This document shows, piece after piece, positions 43,617 to 52,555 of a stretch of DNA of 64,000 nt; within the stretch, counting starts at the first letter, position 1; each line of letters opens with the position of its first letter. The notes beneath the pieces were generated by a model. It ran no database searches. It was given only the letters and a program-made list of their open reading frames with translations, and was not told the origin of the DNA. Both the position numbers and the translations under genes were made by a program. Location of the stretch: the NCBI RefSeq assembly GCF_001613405.1, contig NZ_BDCH01000020.1, positions 1 to 64,000 on the forward strand. The letters are read 5' to 3'. This DNA is from Nocardia crassostreae. Lineage in GTDB: Bacteria > Actinomycetota > Actinomycetes > Mycobacteriales > Mycobacteriaceae.

Positions 43617-44255
43617 ATGGCCGACCCCCTGCGCCTGATCCTCGCCGACGACCACGTCGTCATGCGCGCGGGCCTGGCCGCCCTGCTGGCCGCCGAACCC
43701 GGTATCGAGATCGTCGGCGAAGCGGAGAACGGCAGCGCCGCCATCGAACTCGCCGAACGCCTGAAACCCGAGGTGGCGCTCCTCGATCTGCGCATGCCGG
43801 TCCTGGACGGCGTCTCCGCCACCCGCGAGATCACCACCCGCACCTCCACCCGCGTCCTCATCCTCACCACCTACGACACCGACTCCGATATCGAACGCGC
43901 CATCGAAGCCGGGGCCATCGGCTACCTGCTCAAGGACACCACCCGCGAACAACTGGTCGAAGCCATCCACACCGCAGCCCGCGGCCGCACCGTTCTGGCC
44001 CCCCGCGTCGCCGACGCCCTCATCGCACGCATGCGCCGCCCGGACCCGATTCCGTTGACCCCCCGCGAAATCGAAGTCCTCCAGGCCGTGGCCGCGGGCC
44101 TGTCCAACCCCGACATCGGCAAACGCCTCACCATCGCGGAAGCCACCGTGAAAACCCACCTCCTGCGCATCTTCGCCAAACTCGACGTCAGCGACCGCAC
44201 CCACGCCGTCGTCGTAGCCATGGACCGCGGCCTGCTGCCCCGCGGCAGTGCGTAG
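43617..44255 (+). CDS. NarL/LuxR-type response regulator
   Basis: A 212-residue regulator. Receiver: LADDHVVMRAGL, phosphoacceptor in VALLDLRMPVLDG, LTTYDTD and YLLKDT. The DNA-binding domain reads LTPREIEVLQAVAAGLSNPD and RLTIAEATVKTHLLRIFAKL. A hairpin terminator overlaps the stop codon, ending the MMPL-kinase-regulator operon. Confidence 0.95.
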   Translation: MADPLRLILADDHVVMRAGLAALLAAEPGIEIVGEAENGSAAIELAERLKPEVALLDLRMPVLDGVSATREITTRTSTRVLILTTYDTDSDIERAIEAGAIGYLLKDTTREQLVEAIHTAARGRTVLAPRVADALIARMRRPDPIPLTPREIEVLQAVAAGLSNPDIGKRLTIAEATVKTHLLRIFAKLDVSDRTHAVVVAMDRGLLPRGSA

Positions 44256-44266
44256 CGGGGCAGCAG
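44232..44266. terminator. Hairpin terminator overlapping the regulator stop
   Basis: CTGCTGCCCCGC and GCGGGGCAGCAG form a perfect 12-bp stem with an 11-base loop containing the TAG stop region. It can serve the convergent MFS gene as well. Confidence 0.75.
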
Positions 44267-44282
44267 GTGGTGCGGCAGTGGG

Positions 44283-45749
44283 CTACGCGGCGACCATCGC
44301 CGCCGGACCGGTGGCGGACTCCGAGTCCGCGCCGCGGGAGTCGGCGGTGCGGATGCCGATGACCGCGGCGGCGAGGGCCAGGAACCCGCCGACGAGGAGG
44401 GCCAGTTGGAAGCCATCGGTCGTGGCGTCGGGAATCGGTGTGCCGGAGGCGATTTCGGTGGTGGTGCGGGAGGTGGCGATGGCGGTGAGGATGGCGATGC
44501 CGAGTGCGCCGTCGAGCTGCTGGGCCGTATTCAGCAGGGCCGCGGCCAAACCCGCCTGTTCGGTGGGGACACCGGCATTGGCGGCGGTATTGTCGGCGAC
44601 GAAGACGCCGCCCGCGCCGATGGCCATGACCAGCATGCCGGGGAGGATGTCGGTCAGGTAGGAGCCGTCGGTGGGGATGCGGGCCAGCCAGAGCAGACCG
44701 AGGCCGGTGATGGCGGCGCCGATCACGATGAAGGGGCGGGTTCCGGTGCGGGCGAACAGTTTCGCGGAGATGCCCGCGGACACGGCGAGGGTCAGGCTGA
44801 AGGGGAGGTAGGCCAGGCCCGCTTCGAGTTCGCTGAAGCCGAGAACCGACTGCATGTACAGGGTGAGGAAGAAGAACATGGCCAGCATGCCCGCGGCAAT
44901 GGTCAGGTAGGACAGGTTGGCGGCGGCCAGGCCCTTGATACGGAAGATGGACAGCGGGACCAGGGGCTCCGCGGCGCGGGATTCGTTGTACACGAACGCG
45001 ATCAGCAGAGCGGCGGACACGGCGAGCATGAGCAGGGTGCGGGCATCGGACCAGCCGTGATCGGGGGCCTTCACCAGGGCGTAGACGAGCAGCATGAGGC
45101 CGCTGGTGGCGAGGGCGGTGCCGAGCACGTCGAAGCTGCCGTGGATCTCGTTGCGGCGGTCATTGGGAACCAGCGCCGGAATCGCGGCCAGCACCAGCAG
45201 GCAGACGGGGGTATTGACGTAGAACACCCAGCGCCAGCCGGGGCCCTGGGTGAGCAGGCCGCCCAGTAGCACGCCCGAGGCCGACGCCAGACCGGCCGCG
45301 CCGCCCCACACGCCCAGGGCGGTATTGCGATCCGAGCCTTCGCGGAAGCTCGTGGTCAGAATCGACAGTGCCGCGGGCAGCATGAGCGCGGCGCCCACGC
45401 CCTGCGCGAGCCGGGAGCCGATGAGCAGTCCGCCGTCCTGCGACAGACCGCCGACCGCCGAGGCGAGGGCGATGAGCACCGTTCCGGTAATGAGCACCCG
45501 GCGGCGGCCCAGCAGATCGGCCAGGCGGCCGCCCAGCAACAGCAGCCCGCCGTAGGTGAGCATGTAACCGCTGGTGACCCACTGCAGGGTCGAGACGGAC
45601 ATGCCCAGTTCGCGCTGAATGGTCGGCAACGCGACATTCACGATCGAGCCGTCCACGAAGTCGAGAAACGCGACCGTGCACAGCAGTGCCAGCGTCGCTT
45701 TGCCGCGGCGAGTTGCCAGGAACGAGGGTGATTCGGTGGTCGGTAGCAC
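44283..45749 (-). CDS. MFS drug transporter, DHA2 (EmrB/QacA) family
   Basis: A 488-residue, 14-helix exporter. Helix 1 carries AFLDFVDGSIVNVALPTIQR, the DHA2 motif D1, then WVTSGYMLTYGGLLLLGGRL with the motif A region GRLADLLGRRR. GTG 45749 after AAGGACACC is preferred over the longer open start at 45800 because the latter adds a basic, non-conserved stretch. Proton-driven export of antibiotics or cations is expected. It is divergent from sigJ. Confidence 0.9.
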   Translation of the reverse strand: MLPTTESPSFLATRRGKATLALLCTVAFLDFVDGSIVNVALPTIQRELGMSVSTLQWVTSGYMLTYGGLLLLGGRLADLLGRRRVLITGTVLIALASAVGGLSQDGGLLIGSRLAQGVGAALMLPAALSILTTSFREGSDRNTALGVWGGAAGLASASGVLLGGLLTQGPGWRWVFYVNTPVCLLVLAAIPALVPNDRRNEIHGSFDVLGTALATSGLMLLVYALVKAPDHGWSDARTLLMLAVSAALLIAFVYNESRAAEPLVPLSIFRIKGLAAANLSYLTIAAGMLAMFFFLTLYMQSVLGFSELEAGLAYLPFSLTLAVSAGISAKLFARTGTRPFIVIGAAITGLGLLWLARIPTDGSYLTDILPGMLVMAIGAGGVFVADNTAANAGVPTEQAGLAAALLNTAQQLDGALGIAILTAIATSRTTTEIASGTPIPDATTDGFQLALLVGGFLALAAAVIGIRTADSRGADSESATGPAAMVAA

Positions 45750-45926
45750 TGGCGGTGTCCTTCGGTCGGGGAGGAGCGGACCTCTTCGTCCGTTCGCCAA
45801 CCGAGAGCCCGCGGCGCCGGAGGGCGTGACACCGAGCGATTCACATCACACCCGATGGTGGGGCCGTCACGTTCCGCGGGCTGATTTCCTCTAAGAAGTG
45901 ACACCGCAGGACACCGGAGGAATGCG

Positions 45927-46847
45927 ATGAGCGAGCGCACCAACCACGAGGCGACCGAGATCTTCGCCGCCCACCGCGAACTGCTGTTCTCCATCGTCTA
46001 CAACATGCTCGGCAGCGTCGCCGACACCGAGGACGTCCTGCAGGACACCTGGCTGGCCTGGCGCGGCCGCAATCGCCCCGGCACCGAGGAGATCACCAGC
46101 CCCCGGGCCTATCTGGTGCGCATCGCGGTGAACCACGCCCTGTCCCGGCGCACCCTGGAAACCCGTCGCCGCGAAACCTATATCGGCCCGTGGCTGCCCG
46201 AACCCCTGGTCGCCGACAGTCCGGAAGTCCGCGACAGCGCCGACGCCGCCGACCCGACCCTGCGCGCCGAATCGGTCTCCATGGCCATGCTGGTGGTCCT
46301 CGAAACCCTCACGCCCCTCGAACGCGTGGTCTTCGTCCTGCAGGACGTATTCGGTTATCCACACGCCGAGATCGGCGAAATCCTGTCCCGCGAAACCCCC
46401 GCCATCCGGCAGATCGCGCACCGCGCCCGGTCTCACGTGCACGCCCGCCGCCCCCGCTACCAGGCAGATCCGCGAACCCAGCGCGCCGTCACCGAGAAAT
46501 TCCTGGCCGCCCAGGTGGGCGGCGATGTCACCGCCCTGCTGGAACTGCTGGCCCCCGACGCCACCTTCTGGTCCGACGGCGGCGGCAAATCCAGCGCAGC
46601 CCTGCGCCCCATCCAGGGCGCCGCAAAGATCGTCCGCCTCATTACCAGCCCCACGGTTGTCGCCCGCGTTCCCGATCTGGGCATCGAATACCGCTGGGTC
46701 AATGGCGATCCCTCGGCCGTCGTCATGTCCGGCGGCTCGCCGTACGCGGTCGTCGTCCTCGATATCGACCCGGAGACCGCACTGGTTCGCGGTATCTACG
46801 CGGTTCGCAACCCGGACAAACTAGGTCATATCGAACCGGTCAGCTGA
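45927..46847 (+). CDS. sigJ: ECF41-type RNA polymerase sigma factor with SnoaL-like tail
   Basis: A 306-residue sigma factor; ATG 45927 follows GGAGGAATGCG. Region 2 contains LLFSIVYNMLGSVADTEDVL, region 4 TPLERVVFVLQDVFGYPHAE and PAIRQIAHRARSHVHARRP. The C-terminal SnoaL-like domain (about 110 residues) replaces an anti-sigma factor and has the ECF41 marks WLPEPLV, SDGGGKSSAAL and RNPDKLGH. In this group the tail both restrains and enables the sigma factor. ECF41 factors usually control their own promoter and one adjacent oxidoreductase or COMD gene; no such gene is adjacent here. Confidence 0.93.
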   Translation: MSERTNHEATEIFAAHRELLFSIVYNMLGSVADTEDVLQDTWLAWRGRNRPGTEEITSPRAYLVRIAVNHALSRRTLETRRRETYIGPWLPEPLVADSPEVRDSADAADPTLRAESVSMAMLVVLETLTPLERVVFVLQDVFGYPHAEIGEILSRETPAIRQIAHRARSHVHARRPRYQADPRTQRAVTEKFLAAQVGGDVTALLELLAPDATFWSDGGGKSSAALRPIQGAAKIVRLITSPTVVARVPDLGIEYRWVNGDPSAVVMSGGSPYAVVVLDIDPETALVRGIYAVRNPDKLGHIEPVS

Positions 46848-47778
46848 CGGTGAAGGTGAATGCCGGAGCCGCGCCTTCGCCCTTCTTCGCGTCGTAGGTC
46901 ACCGTGTAGGCGCCCGTGCCCGGAGACGGAACCACGAAGACGACGTAATTCTTTGCGTTGTCGATGGTTTCGTTGCGATTGATCAGCTCGTTGATCGGGC
47001 CGCGGATATCGGCGGGCAGGTTCTGACCATCCGGGGTCTTGATCGTGAAGTAGTCGTAGTAGACATTGGTCCCGCCATCGGCGATCCCGGATCCGCCGAC
47101 CAGCTCGATGCGCATAGCGAGATCCATCTTGCCGTTCTCGTTCTTGGTATAGCTGGGAGCGAGTGTGCCGCCGGTGATCTGGACGGTGGTCTGATCCTGC
47201 ACGAGGGTCCCGGCGACGGTGAACGTCTTCGGCGCGACGCTCTCGACCTTGGCGGCGGCCTGCAAGGGAATCTTCGTCTGATTGTCCGCCGCCGTACCGT
47301 AAACCACCGTCATGGTGTCGAGCAGATGCTCAGGATCCCCCAACTTGCTCACCGACGTCGTGACACTCCCCGTCGCCGCGCCCTTTCCGGGCACCGCCGG
47401 ATTGTCGAATCCGGCCCCGGCATCGATCTCCTTGCCGATCTGCAAGGTCGGCACAATACTCAGCGTCTTGTTGTCGGTGGTCGTGTTCTCGTACGTGATA
47501 TCGATCCGCACACTCCCCCCGCCATACTCGTCCGGCACCACCGTCGCCTTCTCCACGGTGATCTCGAAACCCTCGTACCAGCCGGTCTTCCCGACCGTCC
47601 GCACCGTAGCCTGCCCCGCGGCCCCGGTCTCCGTCCCACTGGGCCGCCCGGTCCCCAGCGGCGCGGCAATCGCCGGTGACGTGGTCGCCTGCCCCACATC
47701 GCCCCCGCCACACGCGGTCACCAGCACCGCCGCGACCCCGACGAGCACGGTCGCTCCAAGAGTGATGAACTTTCGCAC
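46840..47778 (-). CDS. Putative lipoprotein with DUF4352-like domain
   Basis: A 312-residue exported protein. GTG 47778 follows GGGGAG and gives MRKFITLGATVLVGVAAVLV, leading to the lipobox VTACGGG. The mature protein is rich in Gly and Thr near the start and then beta-sheet-like (GWYEGFEITVEKATVVPDEY, VRIDITYENTTTDNKTL), resembling DUF4352 immunoglobulin-like domains, possibly in two copies. Role unknown. It overlaps the end of sigJ by 8 bases. Confidence 0.78.
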   Translation of the reverse strand: MRKFITLGATVLVGVAAVLVTACGGGDVGQATTSPAIAAPLGTGRPSGTETGAAGQATVRTVGKTGWYEGFEITVEKATVVPDEYGGGSVRIDITYENTTTDNKTLSIVPTLQIGKEIDAGAGFDNPAVPGKGAATGSVTTSVSKLGDPEHLLDTMTVVYGTAADNQTKIPLQAAAKVESVAPKTFTVAGTLVQDQTTVQITGGTLAPSYTKNENGKMDLAMRIELVGGSGIADGGTNVYYDYFTIKTPDGQNLPADIRGPINELINRNETIDNAKNYVVFVVPSPGTGAYTVTYDAKKGEGAAPAFTFTVS

Positions 47779-47886
47779 GCTGTCTCCCCGGTAGATATGC
47801 CATCTCAGCGCCGCCCGGACGTCCGGGCGAGTGATTCGCAATGAAATCCCCGGAGCGGGGGAGCGCGTTAACGGGCTTCCGGTGGA

Positions 47887-48873
47887 TCAGGGGATTGTGA
47901 TGAAGCCCTGGGCGGCCATCCATTCGCGGGCCACGGTGGCGGGTTCGCGGCCTTCGACGTCGACCTTGCGGTTGAGGTCGGTGATGGATTCGTTGGTGAG
48001 GAGGCGGGAGATGGGGGTGAGGACTTCGATGATCTGGGGGTGGGCTTCGGCGAAGTCGGCGCGCATGACGAGGGCGGCGTTGTATTGGGGGAAGAAGCCG
48101 AGGTCGTCCTCGAGGAGGCGGAGGTCGAGGGCGGGGATGCGGCCGTCGGTGGCGGCTACCGAGCCGAAGCGGCATTGGCGGGCGTCGGCCACGGATTGGT
48201 AGACGATGGCGTCGTCGACCACCTGTTTCTGGACCTTGGCGGTGTCGATGTTGTATTTGCGTGCGACGCCGGGGAATCCGTCCTGGCGGACATTGAATTC
48301 GGTGCCGACGCAGGTGGCTCCGGCGGCGGGGTCGGTGTTGATCAGGTTCGCGTACTGGGACAGGGTGCGGACGCCGGTTTCCTTGGCGGTGCGGGCGCTG
48401 GTCGCTATGGCGTAGGTGTTGTTCATGGGAGCCATGGCGGCCCAGACCATTCCGTGTGCGGCGCGATCGGCGTCGCGGACGGCCACGAATTGCGCCTCCG
48501 AGCCCGCGATGGGGGATTCATTGCCCAGGTAGTTGATCCAGCCGGTGCCGGTGTAGTCGTAGGCGATATCGACCTGACCGCGCAGCTGGGCGTCGCGCAG
48601 GCTGTTGGAGCCGGTGATATCGGTCAGATCGCGCACATCGGCTCCGGCCGCGTCGAGGGCGAAGGCGATGATCAGGCCGAGGGTCTCCTGTTCGGTGAAA
48701 TCCTTGGAGCCGACCGTGATTCGCACACCCTGCAGGGCGGGAATCGGCTGGATGCTGCCGGGGTTCACCTGGAGCGGCACCGAACGGCCCGCCTCCAGTC
48801 CACAGGACGCGCTGAGCAGGACCGCCAGTAACGCCGCGAATAGCGCACAGGCGCAACGAATCCGGTCCTTCAT
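47887..48873 (-). CDS. Substrate-binding lipoprotein of an OpuC/ProX-type osmoprotectant importer
   Basis: A 328-residue lipoprotein (lipobox LLSASCGLE). The type signature is ITVGSKDFTEQETLGLIIAF, followed by SLRDAQLRGQVDIAYDYTGT and GMVWAAMAPMNNTYAIATS. Members capture glycine betaine, choline or carnitine outside the membrane. ATG 48873 overlaps the permease stop (ATGA). It is the last gene of a four-gene unit: permease, ATPase, permease, binding protein. Confidence 0.92.
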   Translation of the reverse strand: MKDRIRCACALFAALLAVLLSASCGLEAGRSVPLQVNPGSIQPIPALQGVRITVGSKDFTEQETLGLIIAFALDAAGADVRDLTDITGSNSLRDAQLRGQVDIAYDYTGTGWINYLGNESPIAGSEAQFVAVRDADRAAHGMVWAAMAPMNNTYAIATSARTAKETGVRTLSQYANLINTDPAAGATCVGTEFNVRQDGFPGVARKYNIDTAKVQKQVVDDAIVYQSVADARQCRFGSVAATDGRIPALDLRLLEDDLGFFPQYNAALVMRADFAEAHPQIIEVLTPISRLLTNESITDLNRKVDVEGREPATVAREWMAAQGFITIP

Positions 48874-49619
48874 CGCAGCCCCTTGGGCCCGAGGAAACGT
48901 TCGGCCAGCGCACCCACCCAGTCGATGAGCAACGCCAGCGCCACCGCCAGCAGCGCACCCACCCAGAGCGTGACATTGTCGCGCAACTTGTAGCCGGTAT
49001 CGATGAGAATGCCCAGCCCGCCCGCGCTCACCAGGAACGACATCGTCGCACTGCCCACCGCCAGCACCAGCGAGGTGCGTAGTCCGGCAAGGATATACGG
49101 GACGGCCAGCGGGAACTCGATGCGGCGCAGCACCGTCAGAGCCGACATGCCCTGTCCGCGACCGGCATCGATGAGTGTGGGATCGACCTGCTGATAGCCG
49201 AGAATGGTATTGCGCAGCACCGGCAGCAGCGCGAGCAGCACGATCGGGGCCACACCGATCCAGAAGCCGGTGGTGCGGGTGATCAGATAGAACAGCACGA
49301 TCACACCGATGGCCGGGGCCGCCGCGCCGATATTGGCGATACCGACGAAAAGCGGTGTGAGACGGCGGAATCCGGGTCGGGTGAGCGCGGTGCCGAGCGG
49401 CACCGCAATGGCGATGGCAATGGCCACCACGGTCGCGGTGATGAGCACGTGCTGCCGGGTGACGGTGGCGATATTGCCCGCGCTGAGACTGGCCTGCTGG
49501 GTGGCGGTGAGGTAGCGGGCGAATGCCCACACCAGCACCCCCGCGCTGAGCAGCACGGCCAGCACCGGCTGGGCGAAGAGCCGGATGCGTTCGGCGCGGC
49601 GCTCGGTCTGCGCGGTCAT
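48870..49619 (-). CDS. OpuC-type ABC permease
   Basis: A 249-residue membrane protein with about six helices. The ATPase-coupling loop reads VDPTLIDAGRGQGMSALTVL with RRIEFPLAVPYILAGLR after it. ATG 49619 overlaps the ATPase stop by four bases. With the second permease it would form the heterodimeric channel. Confidence 0.92.
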   Translation of the reverse strand: MTAQTERRAERIRLFAQPVLAVLLSAGVLVWAFARYLTATQQASLSAGNIATVTRQHVLITATVVAIAIAIAVPLGTALTRPGFRRLTPLFVGIANIGAAAPAIGVIVLFYLITRTTGFWIGVAPIVLLALLPVLRNTILGYQQVDPTLIDAGRGQGMSALTVLRRIEFPLAVPYILAGLRTSLVLAVGSATMSFLVSAGGLGILIDTGYKLRDNVTLWVGALLAVALALLIDWVGALAERFLGPKGLR

Positions 49620-50776
49620 GCCGAGCCGTTTCCGGAGTGCGTGGCGCGAATGGCCGACAGGTGCGCGACCAGGGTGTCGATGGTGATCAGGCCCGCGTAC
49701 ACCCCGCGCCGACCGGTGACGACGGCACTGGCGGTGCTGTCGGCCAGCAGCGCCTCGAGCGCCTCCTGCAAGGTGGAACGCAGCGAAACACCCTCGCCCA
49801 CCGGCGTTCCCGCCTCGCGCAGGGATTTCGCCAGCGCGAGCTGGGGGAGCGTGACCCAGCGCAGCGGGCGCTGCTGCTCGTCCAGGACGAGGCCGAAGTC
49901 CTTGTCGCTCGCGGTGAGCGCGGCGCGCAGCGATTCCACCGCATCGGTCTCCAGCGCGGTCGCGCACGCACCGAGTTCGACATCCTCCACACGGGTCAGC
50001 GTCAGCTGCTTGAGCGCCGCATCGGCGCCCACGAATCCGGCCACCGTCGCATCGGCGGGCTCGGCCAGGATGGCGGCGGGGGTGTCGTACTGGAGAATCC
50101 GGGATTGATCGCCCAGCACCGCGATTCGATCCCCGAGCTTCACGGCCTCGTTGAAATCGTGCGTCACGAAGACGATCGTCTTGCGCAATTCCGCCTGCAA
50201 CCGCAGCAATTCGTCCTGCAGCAGCCCACGCGTGATGGGATCCACCGCCCCGAACGGCTCGTCCATCAACAGCACCGGCGGATCGGCGGCCAGCGCCCGC
50301 GCCACCCCCACCCGCTGCTGCTGACCACCGGAGAGCTGGCGCGGATAGCGATCGCGGAAGGTCCCCGGATCGAGCCCCACCAGTTCGAGCATCTCGTCCA
50401 CCCGGGCGCTGATCCTGGCGCGATCCCAGCCGATGAGCCCCGGCACCGTCGCCACGTTCTTCGCGACCGTGAGATGCGGGAACAGCCCGGCCTGCTGAAT
50501 GGAGTACCCGATCCCGCGCCGCAGCCGATCCGGATTCACCGCCGCCGCATCGCGCCCGTCGATGGTGATGGTCCCCGCACTGGGCTCGATCAGCCGGTTG
50601 ATCATGCGCATGGTGGTGGTCTTACCGCAGCCCGATGGGCCGACCAGCACCACCGTCTCCCCGGCCGGAATGGTCATGGAGACGTTCTCCACCGCCGGAT
50701 CCCGTTGCCCGGCATAGCGTTTGGTGACCGAGTCGAGCACGATCTCGACCCCGGACACGGCGGGTGTGTCACTCAC
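49616..50776 (-). CDS. OpuC/ProV-type ABC ATPase with CBS domains
   Basis: A 386-residue ATPase. Walker A VGPSGCGKTTTMRM, Q-loop YSIQQAGLFPH, signature QLSGGQQQRVGVARAL, Walker B PVLLMDEPFGAVDP and the switch His in FVTHDF are all present. The last 110 residues form a CBS-domain pair, which in this family senses ionic strength. It couples ATP hydrolysis to osmoprotectant import. The start overlaps the upstream permease by eight bases. Confidence 0.95.
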   Translation of the reverse strand: MSDTPAVSGVEIVLDSVTKRYAGQRDPAVENVSMTIPAGETVVLVGPSGCGKTTTMRMINRLIEPSAGTITIDGRDAAAVNPDRLRRGIGYSIQQAGLFPHLTVAKNVATVPGLIGWDRARISARVDEMLELVGLDPGTFRDRYPRQLSGGQQQRVGVARALAADPPVLLMDEPFGAVDPITRGLLQDELLRLQAELRKTIVFVTHDFNEAVKLGDRIAVLGDQSRILQYDTPAAILAEPADATVAGFVGADAALKQLTLTRVEDVELGACATALETDAVESLRAALTASDKDFGLVLDEQQRPLRWVTLPQLALAKSLREAGTPVGEGVSLRSTLQEALEALLADSTASAVVTGRRGVYAGLITIDTLVAHLSAIRATHSGNGSA

Positions 50777-51374
50777 GAATACCCCCGGGTGTGGTCAGTC
50801 GTCCGGCGAGGACGAGCAGGGCGTCGAGCAGCAGCGCCAGCACGATGATGAGCACCGTGCCGGTCAGTGCCTTCGGCACCGCGGTCGGCGTGCCGAGCCG
50901 CGACAGCCCCGAGAAGATGAGATTGCCCAGGCCGGGGCCCTTCGCATAGGCGGCAATGGCCAGAATGCCCATCATCAACTGCGTGCTGACGCGCATTCCG
51001 GCCAGAATGGCGGGCCAGGCCAGCGGCAGTTCGATCACGGCCAGCACCCGCAGCCGGTTCATGCCCACACCGCGCGCGGCATCGGTGACGGCCGGATCCA
51101 CCGCGGACAATCCGACAATGGTGTTGCGCAGAATCGGCAGCAGCGCGTACAGCACCAGCGCGGTAATGGTCGGCGGAACACCCAGTCCGAGAACGGGAAT
51201 CAGAATGCCGAGCAGGGCGAACGAGGGAATGGTCAGAATAATGCTGGCCGTGGCCGTCGACACCGCGGAACCGAAGGGACTGCGGTGGACCAGCGCGCCG
51301 ATCACGACGGAGACGATCGCGGCAATGAGCACCGACTGCACCACCGCGGAGACGTGCAGATAGGAATCCGTCAT
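50769..51374 (-). CDS. OpuC-type ABC permease, first gene of the importer
   Basis: A 201-residue membrane protein with the coupling loop VDPAVTDAARGVGMNRLRVL and IELPLAWPAILAGMRVSTQL. The ATG at 51374 is the only canonical start; in frame upstream lies LDTLWTYIADHRQQL, which matches the usual start of these permeases, beginning with CTG at 51419 behind a strong GGGAGGG. A CTG start, or a GTG changed to CTG, is therefore likely, giving 216 residues. The paired channel partner is the permease at 48870. Confidence 0.88.
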   Translation of the reverse strand: MTDSYLHVSAVVQSVLIAAIVSVVIGALVHRSPFGSAVSTATASIILTIPSFALLGILIPVLGLGVPPTITALVLYALLPILRNTIVGLSAVDPAVTDAARGVGMNRLRVLAVIELPLAWPAILAGMRVSTQLMMGILAIAAYAKGPGLGNLIFSGLSRLGTPTAVPKALTGTVLIIVLALLLDALLVLAGRLTTPGGIRE

Positions 51375-51511
51375 CAGCTGCTGGCGGTGGTCGGCGATAT
51401 AGGTCCACAGCGTGTCCAGTGCCCTGCCCTCCCTCAGATCGGCATCGCGGTGAGCATAGCGCGAACAATCTCACAGCGCCGGAAGATCGGTGCGGGAGCA
51501 CACTGAAACAC

Positions 51512-52422
51512 ATGACCGAGAAACGACCGTGGACCGTGGCGGTACTGGGACCCGGCGGGGTCGGCGGATTGGTGGGCGCGCCGCTCGCCCGCGCCGGACA
51601 TCGGATGATCTTCATCGGCGGGCCGGATACGGTGCGAACCCTGTAGGACCACGGGATTCAGTTGCGCAGTGGGCAATTCGGGGATTTCACCGTGAAAGTC
51701 GAAGCGGATACCGAACTTCGGGAACCGGTCGATGTATGCCTGGTCAGCGTCAAGCAGACCGCGCTCGCCGCCGCGTTGGAACGGGTATCGCCGGAAGCCC
51801 TGGGGATGGGCTGATCGTGCCGCTGCTCAATGGCATCGAGCACCCCGCCGCGCTACGCGCCCGCTACCGCCCGGAACTGGTGGCGCCGGGCATAATTCGC
51901 GTCGAATCGACCCGGGTGGCGCCGGGGCGGATCGTGCAGGGCAGCCCGTTCGTGGAGATCGATCTCGCGAGCGCCACCGTCGCGCCCGCACGGCTCGCCG
52001 CACTGGCAGCGGTGCTCGAAGCCGCCGGAATACGCACGCGGACAAAAGAAGACGAAGCCGCCACGCTCTGGGGCAAACTGATCTTCATCGCGCCCGTCGC
52101 CCTGATGACCACCCGCCACCGCGTCCCCGTCGGCATCATCCGGACCGAGCATCGCGCCGAGTTCATCGCCCTGCTCGACGAGATCGCCGAACTGAGCCGG
52201 GTGGCCGGACTGCCCGACGACGTCGATGCGGTCCTGCGCTTCTGCGACAGCTTCCCGCCCGAAACCAAATCCTCCATGCTGCGCGACGCCGAAGCTGATC
52301 GCCCCTTGGAAGTGGATGCCCTCGGCGGCGCACTGCTGCGCGTGGCACTCCGCAACGGCGTCTCCATGCCGCTCACCGAACGCTTGGTGGACGACGTATC
52401 GCGCGCGGCGGCAGCAGAGTAG
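51512..52422 (+). pseudogene. Ketopantoate reductase (PanE/ApbA)-like gene with stop and frameshift
   Basis: ATG 51512 gives the dinucleotide-binding start WTVAVLGPGGVGGLVGAPLA but meets TAG at 51644-51646. The same frame continues DHGIQLRSGQFGDFTVKVEA to SVKQTALAAALERVSPEAL, then is lost near 51803 where one G of a G run is missing. The other frame resumes with GDGLIVPLLNGIEHPAALRA and carries WGKLIFIAPVALMTTRHRVP, RSMLRD-like KSSMLRDAEADRPLEVDALG, to TAG 52422. Family members reduce ketopantoate with NADPH on the pantothenate path; distant ones have other ketoacid substrates. No functional protein is possible as read. Confidence 0.85.
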
Positions 52423-52555
52423 CGCGATTGGGGGAGACCATCGCATCGGTCGCGCGTTATGCTGCACGGCGACCATCGTGTGGAGATCGTGCCGCGATGG
52501 GTGATCGGGGAGGCGCGGCCGGTTCGGCCGCACAATAGAAAGGCAAAAATCGGAT

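Noticed and set aside
45835..45870. Possible ECF41 self-promoter before sigJ (CATCACA ... CGTC)
   Set aside because: Only five of seven bases of the TGTCACA element match and the gap to CGTC is 14, not the usual 16, so I do not list it as a feature.
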